DNA of 64,000 bases from Scortum barcoo (Eukaryota > Chordata > Actinopteri > Centrarchiformes > Terapontidae), in NCBI GenBank assembly GCA_023238725.1, contig CM041531.1, forward strand, positions 1 to 64,000. The letters run 5' to 3'. Shown piece by piece: positions 28,078 to 41,044 of the stretch. The translations under genes and the position numbers were made by a program. The notes under the pieces were generated by a model that was not told the DNA's origin, ran no database searches, and saw only the letters and a program-made list of their open reading frames with translations. How positions within the stretch are numbered: the first letter of the stretch is position 1; every line of letters starts with the position of its first letter.

Positions 28078-31000
28078 ATGAAGAAGAAAGGCAGACGTCC
28101 CAGGTCGTCAGAGACTTCCCGACAGGCTGGCAGGACACCGACGACAGTGAGCGCCAGTGAGGAGAAGAGGCCGCCCGGAAACAGAGGGAGACCTCGGAAG
28201 ACAGTCCCCGTAACAGCAGACAGTTTCTACCATGAAAAAGACAAGGCTGCTGACTCAGACTTCAGTGTGACAGCCGCCGATGACTCGCAGAAACACTCAG
28301 AGGGAAAGTCTAGATCCTCAGGTGAGAGGCTCAGTAGCAGCCACAGTGACAAACATTTACAACATTTTCTTCATCATTGGCTGAATTCAGATAATGCATA
28401 ATTAAAAACAGTCAAAGTATTTTAAGGGTGGCTCATTGGATCAGATGTACAAGTTTAAGTTTCAGATTTTTGAATGAGTTTAGTATGATACCCTTTCATA
28501 TAAATTAAGATAACCTACTTGATTCATTTTCTTCTAGACACCCATCAGAATGGTGTCGTTTTGCTGATATTGGGTGAAAACTGACATCACACTGATTTCT
28601 CTCTGCAGGCAGACTCTCAACTGCAGTCTGTCGGCTTTGCCATGGGAAGTTCTCTCCGCGCAGCCTGCGGCACGCCTTCAACAAGTGGCCTCAGGATTCC
28701 ATCAGTATTGTTGACGACGAGTCAGATGCCGCAGCTCCTTCACCCCTTTTATTCCACACGGACTTCCAACGGCTGGTCGGGGTCCAGCTGGACCGTGACC
28801 CCCGGTTATCAGAGTTCATCTGCAAGAAATGTCATGCCAAGTTCTACAAGTGCCACAGCATCCTGATCAGGTTTCTACAGAGAGTCAACCTCCCACCAGT
28901 TGACAAAGTGAACCTCAAAAGCCGGTGAGTCCAAGGAAGAAATCTAGCTGTGTGTGAATTGAAGAGTGTGTATTTATTGTAGTTTTCACTTGTTCAGGCA
29001 GAAAATGTACAAATACAAGCACCCATTTCTTTCTTTTTCAGGAAGAATACAAAGTATCCTGAGTCCACAGGAAACTATGGTTCAACAAGTAAGGAAAAAC
29101 ATTTCCTCTTCGCTTTTTCTTAGAGAAATGACATCAAATACAAGTCAGTGAACTGATTGCATCACTTTGTTGAGACATTCTGCCGCTTTCTTTCAGCACC
29201 ACCATCCTTTTCCTCAGACCCAAAGTGCCTCCACAGCCTGGTGTCCTGGGCCCACCACCACGGAGAAGCCTGTCACTCCTGCCCTGACCTGAAAGAGGTG
29301 CTGGAGGGCCAGTGCTGGGGCTCCGTTAAGGCCGTTTGGGGTTGTGTTGATGGTCACAGATACATCATGGACACACAGTGCACCACAAGCCCAGAATTCA
29401 CAGTGAACTTTAGCAGTGGAGCGTTCGGGAGTGGCAATGGCGATGGAGTGATGTCAGAGGAGGAGGAACAAGAACAGGAGGAGGAAGATGAAGAAGAGCA
29501 GCCCAGTGGAAATGAAAGGACTCAAACAGGAAATATTAGCACTCCTCTGGCTCAACACAGTCCACCTGCAGTCACAGCACAGACTCAGGGCTCTGCGCTG
29601 GCTGACTGGGCCAGCAACTCTCAAGGTGAGACTGTTCATGAGAGCGGCAGCATCAGCTGTAGATACGAGTTGAAATGTTTCAGTATCACAGAACCAATGT
29701 GGCCTTTTTCTCCTTCCTGAAGATGTTTGATGGATGTTTATATATTAGTTTGGCCTAGCATTGTACTGTTGAAATGCAGCCTCTAACCCAATGATCATTC
29801 TTCGTTGATAATATCCCTTTAAGTTGACCCAATAATGACAATACGCCCTTTGTGTTGGTCACTGAAAGCCCAAAGACAATGAAGAAAATGTTCTCATTTG
29901 CCAACATTTCTTATACTGAACATCCTAAGAGTAAGTAAATGCGTTACTCACCAAATATCATATCCTATATTATGCTAAAGACCGCGCTCCCATACATTTA
30001 CCTCCAAGAGAATTAAGATTCTACGTTGGATACTGAAGTAACTTGGCTGTGAATGAACATGTCAAAGGTGCACTGTGGAATTAGTGATGGCCAGTAGTGT
30101 TGGGCCACAAAAGATCTTTACAAATTATTTAGGGAGAAAATGCTTTGGACATGTTTTTAAGACCTCAATGATACACACAGTGTTTTGGTGAGTAGCACAG
30201 AATATAACACAATTTTTGGTAAATGGTAAATAACTGAGCCCTATGATTAAATACCTGGTAAACCAAAGGTGCTCCCATCAGCCTTTTCAGCAGCAGAATG
30301 AATACACATCAGGGCTGGCCATTATGTTTGATTTTTGTTAAGGATGTTTCTTGATCTATTCTCAGTTCCCAGTTAACCATTTACATTCACTGGACGTAGC
30401 AATATTGTGTTCCAGTTGTGCCACAGCTCCATCATGTGCAGAAGTCACATTTCAGTGATGCTGTCTTTTGAACTGTTTGTAATTTTCTGTTTAACAGGCA
30501 AACTGGAAACACATTTGCAGCTCATTTCGATGTGATAACAGATGCTTTGTGGCTGTACTTTGCTTTGTTTCTTTTCTGTGCTCCGCCACACCATCTTGTA
30601 TCTGCATTTAGAGCAAATAGCATCTGTTAGCTGCAGGAAAGCTCACTCTTTTGTTTTTGTCTTCTTTCTTCTCACATAAGACAAAATTTAGAATCGCTCT
30701 TAATAGCATGAAAAATATTGTAAATACCAACCCTGGTTTATTAATGGAAACTGAGATGCAGGATATCAAAGGTTCATGTGAGTGTGAACAGCACTTTGGT
30801 TACTCCCTACATGTGAACACCACCAGTGAAGTAAAGATGTGTCAATAATAATCTGTTTTTGTACTGGTGATGTTGACACAGATGTTAAGAACTCATCACT
30901 GAGCACCCTCTGAATGTTTGTCCAGCTAGTAGTGCTGTATGAATCCTTGACTCACACAGTTGTAGTTCTCCTCCATCAGATTTTGCAGGTCACGAGGAGC

Positions 31001-33506
31001 CGTTGTCTCCCGCTCTGGCCCAGCTGGAGGACAGGGCTGCTGACAGCGATCTGTCTGACAGGTAAGTCACACTGGTCATCTTTCTCATAAAAACAAGTTT
31101 GTTGGAGAGAATCCCTGTAGCTCTTGGTTGCTCCTCAGCCTTCAAGGTGATTTGATTGAGAGTGATGAAAGGCCAGAACATCTGCAAGAACTGCAACTGT
31201 GTGTGTGTCCAGGGCCATCTCTGAGGATGAATTTGAGGAGACCAGAAAAGGAGGATTATCAGACGACGAGGTGTTTGAGCCGTACTCAGACAAGAGGTGG
31301 GTGCTGATATTCCTCAACAATGGTTGGTATTCCTTCTAAAACAGCAGCGATGGACTGAAAATGACTGTTGACAGATACTATCTTCAGTGAACCTGTCTCT
31401 CCTCTCCCCAGAGCACGCAGGATGACCGTCCCCACGAAGAGAAGACGAAGCCCTAAGCCCCCAGAGGAGCCCAAAATCAAAAAGAAACCTGGACCCAAAC
31501 CCGGCTGGAAGAACAAGTTTAAACCTAAAGGGTAATAATATAATAAATAATATAATATTTGACACAACCTGAGTTGTACGTGTGCTTTAATACACAACCA
31601 CTGTCCAGCATGAGTTAAATGTAAGATTTAAACATGTATTTTATCTGAGGTAGAGGCAGGTTGTAGTTTAAGATGTTTTTAGTTCATGCTTTGTTTCAGT
31701 TCATATTAGTCAACTGTTATAACTTATTTAGCCCACATGTGCGTTAACAGACTACCACTGTGTTTTTATTTTCAGAGAGGAGCTGCCCAACATTTACAAG
31801 TGCCCGTATCAGGGCTGTACGGCTGTCTATAGAGCTCCTGATGGTTTGAAGGTCAGAATTTAGACTCCAACACCATCTCACCGTTAGGCACAGATGTTCA
31901 GCGACTGGATCAATAATGATGTATATTACATTACTATTACTATACTACTTTTATTAAAAATGCTTTAGTACTTTGGGGGTTCAGACCACAGCAAGTTCAT
32001 TTCACTTCATTTTTACAGAAATAGAATGATGTACATAAATATTGATATTATAATTTAGCTGTCTTTGGATACAGAAGATGTGACATAAGTAAGAGGAGAA
32101 GAACAGTCTTTAGTTTCAGTCATTTTAATACACCCTCAGATAAGACTATTCTTATTCTACTCTAGACTAAGTGGGGACAGAATTACTGTCATAAAACATT
32201 TTATATGATGTTACTCCACAAAGCTCACTAACTGTTTTGCCAGTGAAAAAACAGCCTGATAATTTAGCAGTTTAATTACACTTAATTAATCCCATTTAGA
32301 ATTAAGAACTGTGACAGTCAAAATGAATGAGAAGCCAGTATTTGACACCTGTATGAAGTGTAGGTATACTCTGCCCTTGACTGAAAGTAAGTGTTTTCTT
32401 TTATCGCGTGGGTTACTAGAAGCACATCAAGGAGCATCATGAGGACATGAGAGAGCGACCGTGCCCTCATCCGGGCTGCAACAAGGTTTTCATGATCGAC
32501 CGCTACCTGCAGCGACACGTCAAGCTCATCCACACAGGTGAGGTCAACACAAGGAGTTTTGCTTGGTTTTAGACGATGTTCTCAATGTGATGGTCTTACC
32601 ACTGCTAGTGGCTGTATCACAAAACAAGCTCAGCTTAGTCTGGGTCTCTTTGGGTTACCTGGCTTCACTGACACTGGCAATTCATGACAGCTGTTAAAAA
32701 AAAGTCACAATATCAGTCGATGTTAAGTAAGCAACTTATCCGACAATGAGCACAGTGAGCACAGCTACATGAGTTATCTCTATAAACAACAACCAACAAC
32801 ACCAGCTTTTTTTTTTCTTATGTCCTGATTTATTTTGCTGTAATGGTTGAATGAGTTTGCATCATTGAAGCCTGACCTGTGGATGGAGGTCCATGTTAAA
32901 CACTGTACCACCAGTTCAATCAAAAGGGCATTCATTTTAGGTGTTGCTGTGTGTTTGGGCTTGTACTTAAGTTTGCCCGCTGTGTGTGTTCAGAGGAGAG
33001 GAATTACATCTGTGACCAGTGCGGCCAAACCTTCAAACAGAGGAAACACCTTTCAGTCCACCAGATGAGACATTCAGGGGCCAAGCCGCTACAGTAAGTG
33101 CTGATGATGTCATTTTCTGCTTTGAAACCTCTGTACCTCATAAACAACTGTCAATGCTAGTTGATATAAGATGAGGCATCATTGACAGGGGGCACACTAT
33201 AAGTATTATTGGTGTGTTTTCTTTACCTTTAGGTGTGAGGTGTGTGGCTTCCAGTGCCGGCAGCGAGCGTCACTAAAATACCACATGACCAAACACAAGG
33301 CGGAAGCTGACCTGGAGTTTGCGTGCCTGATCTGTGGGAAACGTTTTGAGAAGGCCCACAACCTGAACGTCCACATGTCCATGGTCCACCCGCTGACTCA
33401 GGTCGAAGCGCACAGAGGCAGCAGCCAGCAGCAGCAGCCGCTGTACTCCGACCTGCACACCATCACTCTGACAGGAGAGGTGGTTCAGCAGGACCAGGAC
33501 AGATGA
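28078..33506 (+). CDS. znf276: Zinc finger protein 276 (ZAD plus five C2H2 fingers)
   Basis: Eleven coding exons: 28078-28321, 28609-28924, 29042-29088, 29197-29625, 30989-31061, 31213-31296, 31412-31531, 31776-31851, 32420-32537, 32994-33093 and 33233-33506 (stop TGA). All introns are GT-AG with matching phases, and the sum is 1,881 nt = 626 aa plus stop (human about 614). Residues 36-41 hold an AT-hook-like RGRPRK. Residues about 82-185 are a ZAD (zinc-finger-associated domain) with zinc cysteines C89, C92, C153 and C156. The middle is acidic (a run of E near 29,457-29,500), followed by KKPGPKPGWK. Five C2H2 fingers span about residues 445-588; the first two have the C-x4-C form (CPYQGC, CPHPGC) and the last is CLICGKRFEKAHNLNVHMSMVH-like. 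ZNF276 is a nuclear putative DNA-binding protein with a poorly known role. The start is the first ATG of the open frame after a spliced 5' UTR. It lies tail to tail with fanca. Confidence 0.95.
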
Positions 33507-34379
33507 CAGCAGAGAGTCCAGGTCCAGATCTGCTGCACGGGTACATAAACTGTGGGACAGGGACCAGTTCTGACAACCTCTACTGTGGTTTCCATTCCTT
33601 TCACATTCTTGAGCTGGGATGGGACCTGCTGCATACCTGCTGGCTACAGGGGCCAACATAAGACTCGTTTATCTCAGTTCTCATGCAATTTTAGCTCAGC
33701 TTTCATGTCATAACAACAAGTCAAACTGTCTTCAATATGATTTAACATTTTAGTATACATTGACTAATGTGCTGATAATTGACATCTGTACAGTGTCACC
33801 TGACACTGGAGTGAAGGCATTAAGAAGTTTTTGGGTCAACAGGTGGGGAGATTTTCTCCCCTGAGTATGGACTGAAGAGGGACTTCCTGTAGTTTGTGGG
33901 AGTAAAATGCATTCTTCTATTCTTCTTAAGGCAGGATAGATTTTAAAAGTTCTGATCTGAGGTTTCAGCTCCCTTTGATTTGGCGTCACCCATGTTTACC
34001 ATGGTCACAAAAGTGCTGTTAAATACTACAGCAAACATTCAAGTCATTGAGCTGCTACTTTGACAGAAATGTGACAGAGGAGCAGCTGGTCTATCTGTTT
34101 ACAGTGCAGCTGAACAAAGTCATGTTGTTTTAATAAAGAAGTCAGTCAGATAGTTAGATATAACCACAATCTGGTCTCATGCTGCGCACAGTGAGTCATT
34201 TTCCAAACAGCAGGGCAGAGTAAAGTTTCTAGTCTTGCTGAGGAGTTGTGCCGGTTTCCTCCTACTGCAGCTCGCTTTGATTGCTCGGGCTTGTTCCATT
34301 ATTCACTGTAATTTTTAAAACTATCTTTTGTAAACGAATTTTGATGAGCGATTAGTGCTAAACGCAAATACATTACATC

Positions 34380-34385
34380 AATAAA
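34380..34385 (+). terminator. znf276: Candidate proximal znf276 poly(A) signal
   Basis: AATAAA about 0.87 kb past the stop, just upstream of the transposon. Another copy is at 34,132-34,137. Confidence 0.45.
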
Positions 34386-34450
34386 AGCTACCCACTGTTC
34401 AGTCAGCTGAATGCTTTTAATGTGAAGCAGCAGGAGGAGATGTTGGGTTG

Positions 34451-35086
34451 TAGGGGTGTAACTGTAGGCTAAATCCACGGTTCAGGATGTCCCTCGGTTT
34501 TGGCGTCACGGTTTGGTGCATTTTTGGTACAGTTGGGAAAACAACATTTAGCAAATAACATTTTGTGATGTATTTAGAAAACTAAACATTTAACTGTGCC
34601 TTACTGGCTACAGTTCTTACTGCAACAGTCAAATATGGTCACATTGTGAGTATTTAATAATATTGTATAAATAGGTATTACTTTGACACTGTACTCAGTG
34701 GGAGACTGAGTGCTGTGGAGAGAAGGACTCACCTTTCAGTCTGTTTAACACGGTTCATTGTCTGTTCTCATTGTAACTAACAGAGAAACCATAATGCTCC
34801 TATACAGTGGATCTAAATATAATGGGAGAGTCCTCCAGGTCTGGTCTTCATTTGCGTTTGCCATTGAGCTTGGCAAATTTCTGGCTAAGATGACTAGCTT
34901 CATACAGAAATAACTGCCAAAACTTTCCAGGTAAAACTCACACTATGAAGTTAGTTTCGTACATGCGAGTAGTTTTGACAGTAATTGTTCGGGTTCCAGA
35001 GAGAAAAGTCGCATACTGAACCAAATGTCCTGTACAGAACAGTTGGAGATGAATACACTGAATACACAAATACTGTTACACCCCTA
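34451..35086. mobile_element. Non-autonomous DNA transposon with TAGGGGTGTAAC inverted ends
   Basis: The left end is TAGGGGTGTAACTGTA at 34,451. The right end, read in reverse complement, is TAGGGGTGTAACAGTA at 35,086-35,071, so 15 of 16 bases match. Internal words (CGGTTCAGGATGTCCCTCGG, TTTTGGTACAG) resemble a MITE-like family common in teleosts, probably of the hAT group. There is no transposase frame. Flanking 8-mers do not form a clean target duplication, so it is old or its edge is off by some bases. It lies within the znf276 3' region. Confidence 0.75.
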
Positions 35087-35542
35087 TTAGTTCCACATTG
35101 GCAGTAACTTAATACAATTTGATGAATGAGATCAAATTTCACTGGATTACATGCTGCACCATTTCCTTTTAACCCAACTTTCATAGGTAGGCAATACAGC
35201 ACAGGAAACTAACAACAATATAGGAGATAATAATAAAATGTAAATACAGTGAATGGCTGATAATTAATCTAAAACTGATTAAATTAGTTAAACCAGATTA
35301 GAACTTGGGAAGACAACAACTACTTGTGGTGCCTCTGTTGCAGAGCTGATTTTATACTGTAGACTATATGGATCTATACAGACATTTTAATTTGAAAGCT
35401 GAAGTACACAGTAGCAGCTGAAAGTCTCTTGTCAAGTAATTTTATGTAAAGCACTTGTATGTGCTGTGTAACCTCGCAGTGCAAATAACTGTGCTGAATG
35501 ATTTCCAAGAACATTCACTTCAGACTTATTAGGTCACTGTTT

Positions 35543-35548
35543 TTTATT
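35543..35548 (-). terminator. fanca: Candidate fanca poly(A) signal
   Basis: TTTATT on the plus strand is AATAAA on the fanca strand, 370 bp after the fanca stop. It lies downstream, in the fanca sense, of the distal znf276 signal at 35,672, so the two transcripts would overlap if both sites are used. Confidence 0.5.
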
Positions 35549-35671
35549 AACTTATTACAATGCTATGTCCTCTTTTAAAGAGTTTTCTCTGTATTGTAAA
35601 GAGTGAAAAGGGCTTCAGATGTACATGTGTATGTTTAAGTCCTGTGTGCATTATGTACAAAAAGACATGGA

Positions 35672-35677
35672 AATAAA
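35672..35677 (+). terminator. znf276: Candidate distal znf276 poly(A) signal
   Basis: AATAAA is followed within about 10 bp by a T-rich tract. It lies only 240 bp from the end of the fanca coding sequence. Confidence 0.5.
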
Positions 35678-35916
35678 ATGTAGACTTTTTTTAAAAAAAA
35701 TGCTTAGTTTTTTAGACTTTACTTGCAGAAACTGAACAGTCTCTGGTAAATATTACAACAGGAACACATTGGATAACAGTAGAACAATTAAAGAATCTGC
35801 AGTACAGTCAGTTACTGTTACTGGCAAAGCAACACCGCCAAAGCCTGAGGCCGTGGGGAAGATTTTGCAGTAAAGTGTGTGTTTTAGTTCATTATCGACA
35901 GTTCATCTGCCACAGC

Positions 35917-38900
35917 TCAGATGAAATCCATCTCAGGGCTGAGGCTGTGAGGGTCGAGCTGCACAGACAGAGCTGCTGCCATCTCTGGGTCCAGGTCTGC
36001 ACACTGGGTCTCAAGCTGGACCAGGAACCCCACCAGCAGAGAGACCAGACAGGAAGGAGTGATGAAGATGAGGCCGGAGAGTGTGAGAGAGATGAGAAGA
36101 TGTGGTCAGTGGAGGATCTTACCAAGAGGTATAATACAGATGTGTAGAGCATGTGTTGGTTGGTTACCTGTCTGAGTTGGCTGGAGGACAGAGAAGCAGG
36201 AGACGCCTCTGAGATCGCTCTGAGAAGAAACTGTTTGGTGCGGCTCAGGAGCTGGAAAGGCTCCGTCTGGCAATAAAATTCATACATTTGTCTTCAGAGC
36301 GGTGTCACAGATTTGAGGGAGACTGTCATCACCCTGATATAAACCACCACCTGAGGCTCAGTCACCTGATTGTCCGAGGGTTCAGTTGTTGGTGCGTGTC
36401 CCTCCAGGAAAAGCTGCAGCAGACTTATGTAGCAGAGGACAGCAGTGTGGAGGAACCCTGGACAGCTCACAGCCCTCTGTAGCAGCTCAACACTTTGCTG
36501 GAGGAGCAGGCTGAACACACACACATAAAAAATCATGCCAACATGAATCAGCCATTAAGTTTACTTTCCCACTGTGCAGTAGCATTTGGTCATGGAAAGT
36601 TTAAATCTGTTGGTTGACTGCTGGTCTTACAACTGTAGGTGAAAATAAGATTCAAATGTGATTTTTAAAAATACTAACAGAAAAACGTACCTGTAGAAGG
36701 CCCAAGGCATCAGTCGAATACATTCATCTGATGTCACCATGGTAACTGACTGGTAAACACCTTGGTCTACATTTGGTGGAAAATACCAATTCAACAGTGC
36801 ACACATTTAAGCGAGACAAAATCATTCAGGGTCAATGCTGACATCTCATCTGACGGGCTGAAGTGGCTGATAGAAACAGGATGTACACTACCAGCTTTGT
36901 GTTGAGATCTCGTCATTTTTGGAGATATACACTGGGAGATGTACACTGTACCATTTGATTTAAAGATGAGCAGCCAGTCAGCAGAGTCCACCAACAGAGG
37001 CAGAAGGTCTTTGCATAATGTCCCGGCCTTCTGATGGCTCTTCTCCTGCAGGAATAATGGCAGGCATACAGAGAGTCACTCATGCTCTATTAACAGTGTG
37101 TTTAATGCACTGTACTGCCATACAGCATTTTTTATACAGAAAATGGTCTTTGTTTTTGCCCTTCAATCTGCCCCCTTGCTCTGAAAAAACTGCTGCTCAT
37201 TGTATCTATATTCAAAGACAATTTGCACATCACACTGTGTACAGTTACATGTGTACTTGCCAAAAGCTTGTGTGCTTTATTTGAGTGGTACTGTCTGTGC
37301 TTTGTTCAAAGCTTAAACACTGTAAATGTGAGGTGAAGGTTGGCCTGAGGTAGTGTGTATAGCTTAAATTACTGTGTAAAACATTTGCATAACATCTTAA
37401 GATAACAGTTCAACGTTTTGGCAAACATGCTTTTTCCCTTAGATACCACTCTCATGTCTGTACACTGAATGGGAAGCTGGATGGCTTCGCACGAACACTG
37501 AAAGAGGAAAAGACAGATCAAACCTTACTGTGTTCAAACACAACATGATCTGCCTACCAGCACCTCTGAAGTTCACGATTATACATGTTACTGCTACAGC
37601 TTTATATTTAATGGACTGACATGAGAATAGTTTCAAATCAAATTCTCAAAACTCAGAAAACAAAACAGGTGTGGTTCTCTGATAAATTGACACTCGCTAA
37701 ACAATTGAGTGAGACATGTTTTCTCTCAGGCTGTGTATGTAAATGTGCATCTTAGTTTATTAACCTGAGCTAGGCCTCACAGACAGGCCTGTCTCTCTCA
37801 CTGTCTATGAATCCTAACTGCTTTAATACATCTAACCTACACCTGAACATAACCTGATGGGGGATATCGTTTGGGACAGTGTGTGAGAATTACCTGAGGA
37901 TACAGGAGTGCTGACAGATATTCATTTACACACAGGAAAAACACAAAAACTAGCACCTGGAAGAAGCAATGAGATAGAAACAGATAAATACATGTAAGGT
38001 GAAACATAACCCAAAAGCAACATCTGTTTATTTACAGAGTAAGTGTATGTTCAAACTCAATAATCCACATCTGAGATTTGCATCTTTAGAGAGCAAGAGC
38101 GCTCATGAAACCTTGAGGTTGACAGTCACATATACAAAGGCTTAGATAAATGGCTCAGTCATATTTAATTAGCATGCAGGTGAACCAAATATCATGTTTA
38201 TTTTCATTTAGAATCAGAGACCATGTAATGAAGAACAGACCCACTAATATATATGGAGTACAGTAAACATATGACATGAATTCAACACTGTTCATCTTGG
38301 TGGCATTATACTAACTGTCATTTCCTGTATATGCAGATTCTGTTGTGGTATGAGACTGCTGACTGAGTGAGGTGGGAGTTCTTTACTCTCACCTGGCGGT
38401 GCTGTACACCCCTCTCTGATCGCAGCATATTCAGGGAAGCACCGAAGGCATGGTAGTCACTCCCACGGCGTTGCCAGGCACGATGCAGGCTGGTAGCCAG
38501 TAACAGAGCTGGAGCTGCAGGCACTGGCGACAACGACAGGCTCTTCTCTAAACTGAACACCAGACAGAGTTCAAAATTACTTTAATATGAGCAAAGGGAC
38601 CCAACTGACACACAAACCCACACTGAAAAGAAGAATGAGAGGACATGGAGGCCAAAGGACGCAGGAAACACTGCATTCAGCCAATTCTTTTTATCTCTTA
38701 CACTAACAGGGAAAAATGTCTTGAGGTGGATCAGAGATTCAGAGGTGGTGGTTTATGAGAATCAGGTTTTACCTGCAGCACCAGTCCTGACAGTCAGTGA
38801 TGAGCTGTAGCTGCGCTGGTAGAGACTCTCCATCACATAGACGACGCCACAGAGATAACAGCATCGGAGACAGACGTTTCCACCAGTGCTGCATACACAC

Positions 38901-39955
38901 ACACACACAGAAAATCATCATGAAAATGATGAAAATGACACATTTGTGAGGTATGCATTACTACTGACTTCATAACCACAGACCACAGCACAAGAATCCA
39001 GAAAATGACACTAAAGAAAATTCTGGTGAGATAATGACACACTGCTGGCAGATTTTTGGCAGATCTCTTTTTAAGAAGAAGTCTGTTCTGTTCAAGTAAG
39101 GAAGTATTTACACTTTTGCTTTTCCTGCGATGACAATACAAAGGTGTAAAGTCCAAAATCCAAAAGCATCGGTATTTGTATTTAACCCTCACACACATTC
39201 TGGCTGGAGCTGAGTGTGTCAGATTCTAGGTCACGGTGGAAAAGTTAATTAAGTTTATTAGCTGTACGAAGAACAAACATTACCACTGTGGAGACCAGGA
39301 GCAGGGGACAGCGTAGACTGATCTGAGACCAGGCTTTGTTGACTTCTTCCCCTGGGCGTGCACAGCGTACACTGGCACACAACACACCCTGGAGAAAAAA
39401 CACACACAGCAGAATTCCTCTGTGTATATCCTCACGTCACAGGAGCTTAGAGACACACTGTAAGAAATCTCTCTCAGATTTTATTTTCTTTAGACTTTTA
39501 GTAAAGTAGTTCTTACTCTCAGGAGGTGCGCTGTGAGATGGCAGGATTTTCTCGCAGCAGCTTAGCCGGCTGGAGAGCAAACCTTCCTCTTTAGCAAGAA
39601 TGGAAAGAGAGGAATGCAGTTCTTAAAGAAAGATTCTCTCAGGAGGTGCGCTGTGAGATGGCAGGACAGCAAGCCGGCTGGAGAGCAAACCTTCCTCTTT
39701 AGCAAGAATGGAAAGAGAGGAATGCAGACAAAGAAAGATGTGAGAACCTAGACTCCATTTTAATGAAAATTCTCCATTCTCACACACAATCGCCACTTTT
39801 CCAAAGAGCTGATCAGACTTGGGAGAAAAATGTATTTATATCTGACTCACCTGATGCTGGTTGACATGTTCTATCAGTGTGTTACACTCCAGAGTCATCC
39901 TTCCCCCTTCAGCTGTTATTTTAATGAATAACACTGCTGGGAGAGTCAGCAGCAC

Positions 39956-39995
<40 letters not shown>

Positions 39996-41044
39996 AGTGG
40001 TAATTCTTTAAATGATGGAGATGAGCTACTTGACATATTTGTGTGTGTACCTGTTCCATGTGTTCAGTGTGTGTTGCAGGCTGAGCTCAGCGCTGATGCT
40101 CAGTGATGTTGAGGTCGCTGTGGAGGAGCATTTCTCAGACACCAGCTCAAACAGGAAGTCACACACATCAGCTCTGCTTCTACTGCTGCCAGAGAGGTCG
40201 GTCACTGCCATCTCACAGACACACTCCTACACACACACACAAACACACGTACACGCAGAGTTATGGTCTCTTCAGATTCTGATTCATTATCACCTTTCTG
40301 AACCGAATATTTAGCTTTTTTCACTCTGAGTGTATTTAAGACCACAGCATCATGCTAATAAAACATTTAAAATGGTCTCAGCTGACCTGAGTCACACACA
40401 CATATACAGTGTACACACCTGTAATCTGGACAGGATGTCTGGCAGACAGGTCCCTGTTTCTGACACTCTGTGATCAAACCTTTCCGGACTCTGGTCACTG
40501 TTGACATAAAACATATTTCACTAAAGCTGCGAATAAAAATGTACATTTTCTTTCATTACATGTTTGTTATCTTATTATTGGTTGCTACTGGGTGCTACAG
40601 TCCAACTGAGAGAAAAGGCTATTGTATTCAGATGTAAGTATGGAGAAAGTTCACTTACATCTTTTTCTTTTAGATTAACACACTTTCAAGCTTTACCTTC
40701 CTTAGCATGTGTGTGTTGTAATTAAGGCTACACTTAACAACAAGCTGCATACTGTTGTTCATATTGACCTCTATATTAGCCTTTCTTGGAGAGTTTCAAA
40801 AAAGATGGTACACAAACTAACAAAAACATCTTCTGAATAAAAGCAGTCTTTTGTAAGTTTGTTTTTGTGCATTAAAAACACTAATTACATTTAACATACA
40901 AGACATTTTACCCACCTCAACTGCTGGTCCATTATGGCATTAAGTACATGAGAGCAGAGTTTCTTCATGTCTCCTCCACAACCTCCCTGCTCCTCAGGAC
41001 GAGACAGGTAGAGCTCCAAGCAGGCCCACTGCTGGTACTCCTGA
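35917..41044 (-). CDS. fanca: fanca coding exons 29-42 (C-terminal third)
   Basis: Exons: 29 40916-41044, 30 40419-40497, 31 40051-40226, 32 39851-39956, 33 (duplicated) 39637-39696 and 39517-39588, 34 39284-39388, 35 38773-38888, 36 38393-38552, 37 37894-37956, 38 36952-37045, 39 36691-36766, 40 36366-36510, 41 36168-36266, 42 35917-36015 (stop TGA 35,917-35,919). Matches include FDHRVSETGTCLPDILSRLQ (30), SCHLTAHLLRG across exons 33/34, and SLWRRLCDGESLP (35). Exon 29 uses the acceptor TGTATAG next to a (TG)n tract; the AG four bases further in would break the frame. The C-terminus ends SPEMDFI. Confidence 0.9.

Larger units (their letters stand above)
33507..35695 (+). other. znf276: znf276 3' UTR / convergent intergenic region
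   Basis: No coding sequence lies between the znf276 stop and the fanca stop. Plus-strand AATAAA hexamers occur at 34,132-34,137, 34,380-34,385 and 35,672-35,677, so the 3' UTR could be about 0.65, 0.9 or 2.2 kb. Only the longest form would overlap the fanca 3' UTR. A DNA transposon occupies 34,451-35,086. Confidence 0.6.

Noticed and set aside
31286..31597. Minus-strand open frames over znf276 exon 7
   Set aside because: They are antisense shadows of the KKPGPKPGWK exon, with no splice or start evidence.
38833..39198. 121-codon minus-strand open frame as an extra fanca exon
   Set aside because: Only the last part overlaps real exon 35, in the wrong frame. The rest is intronic with no FANCA similarity.
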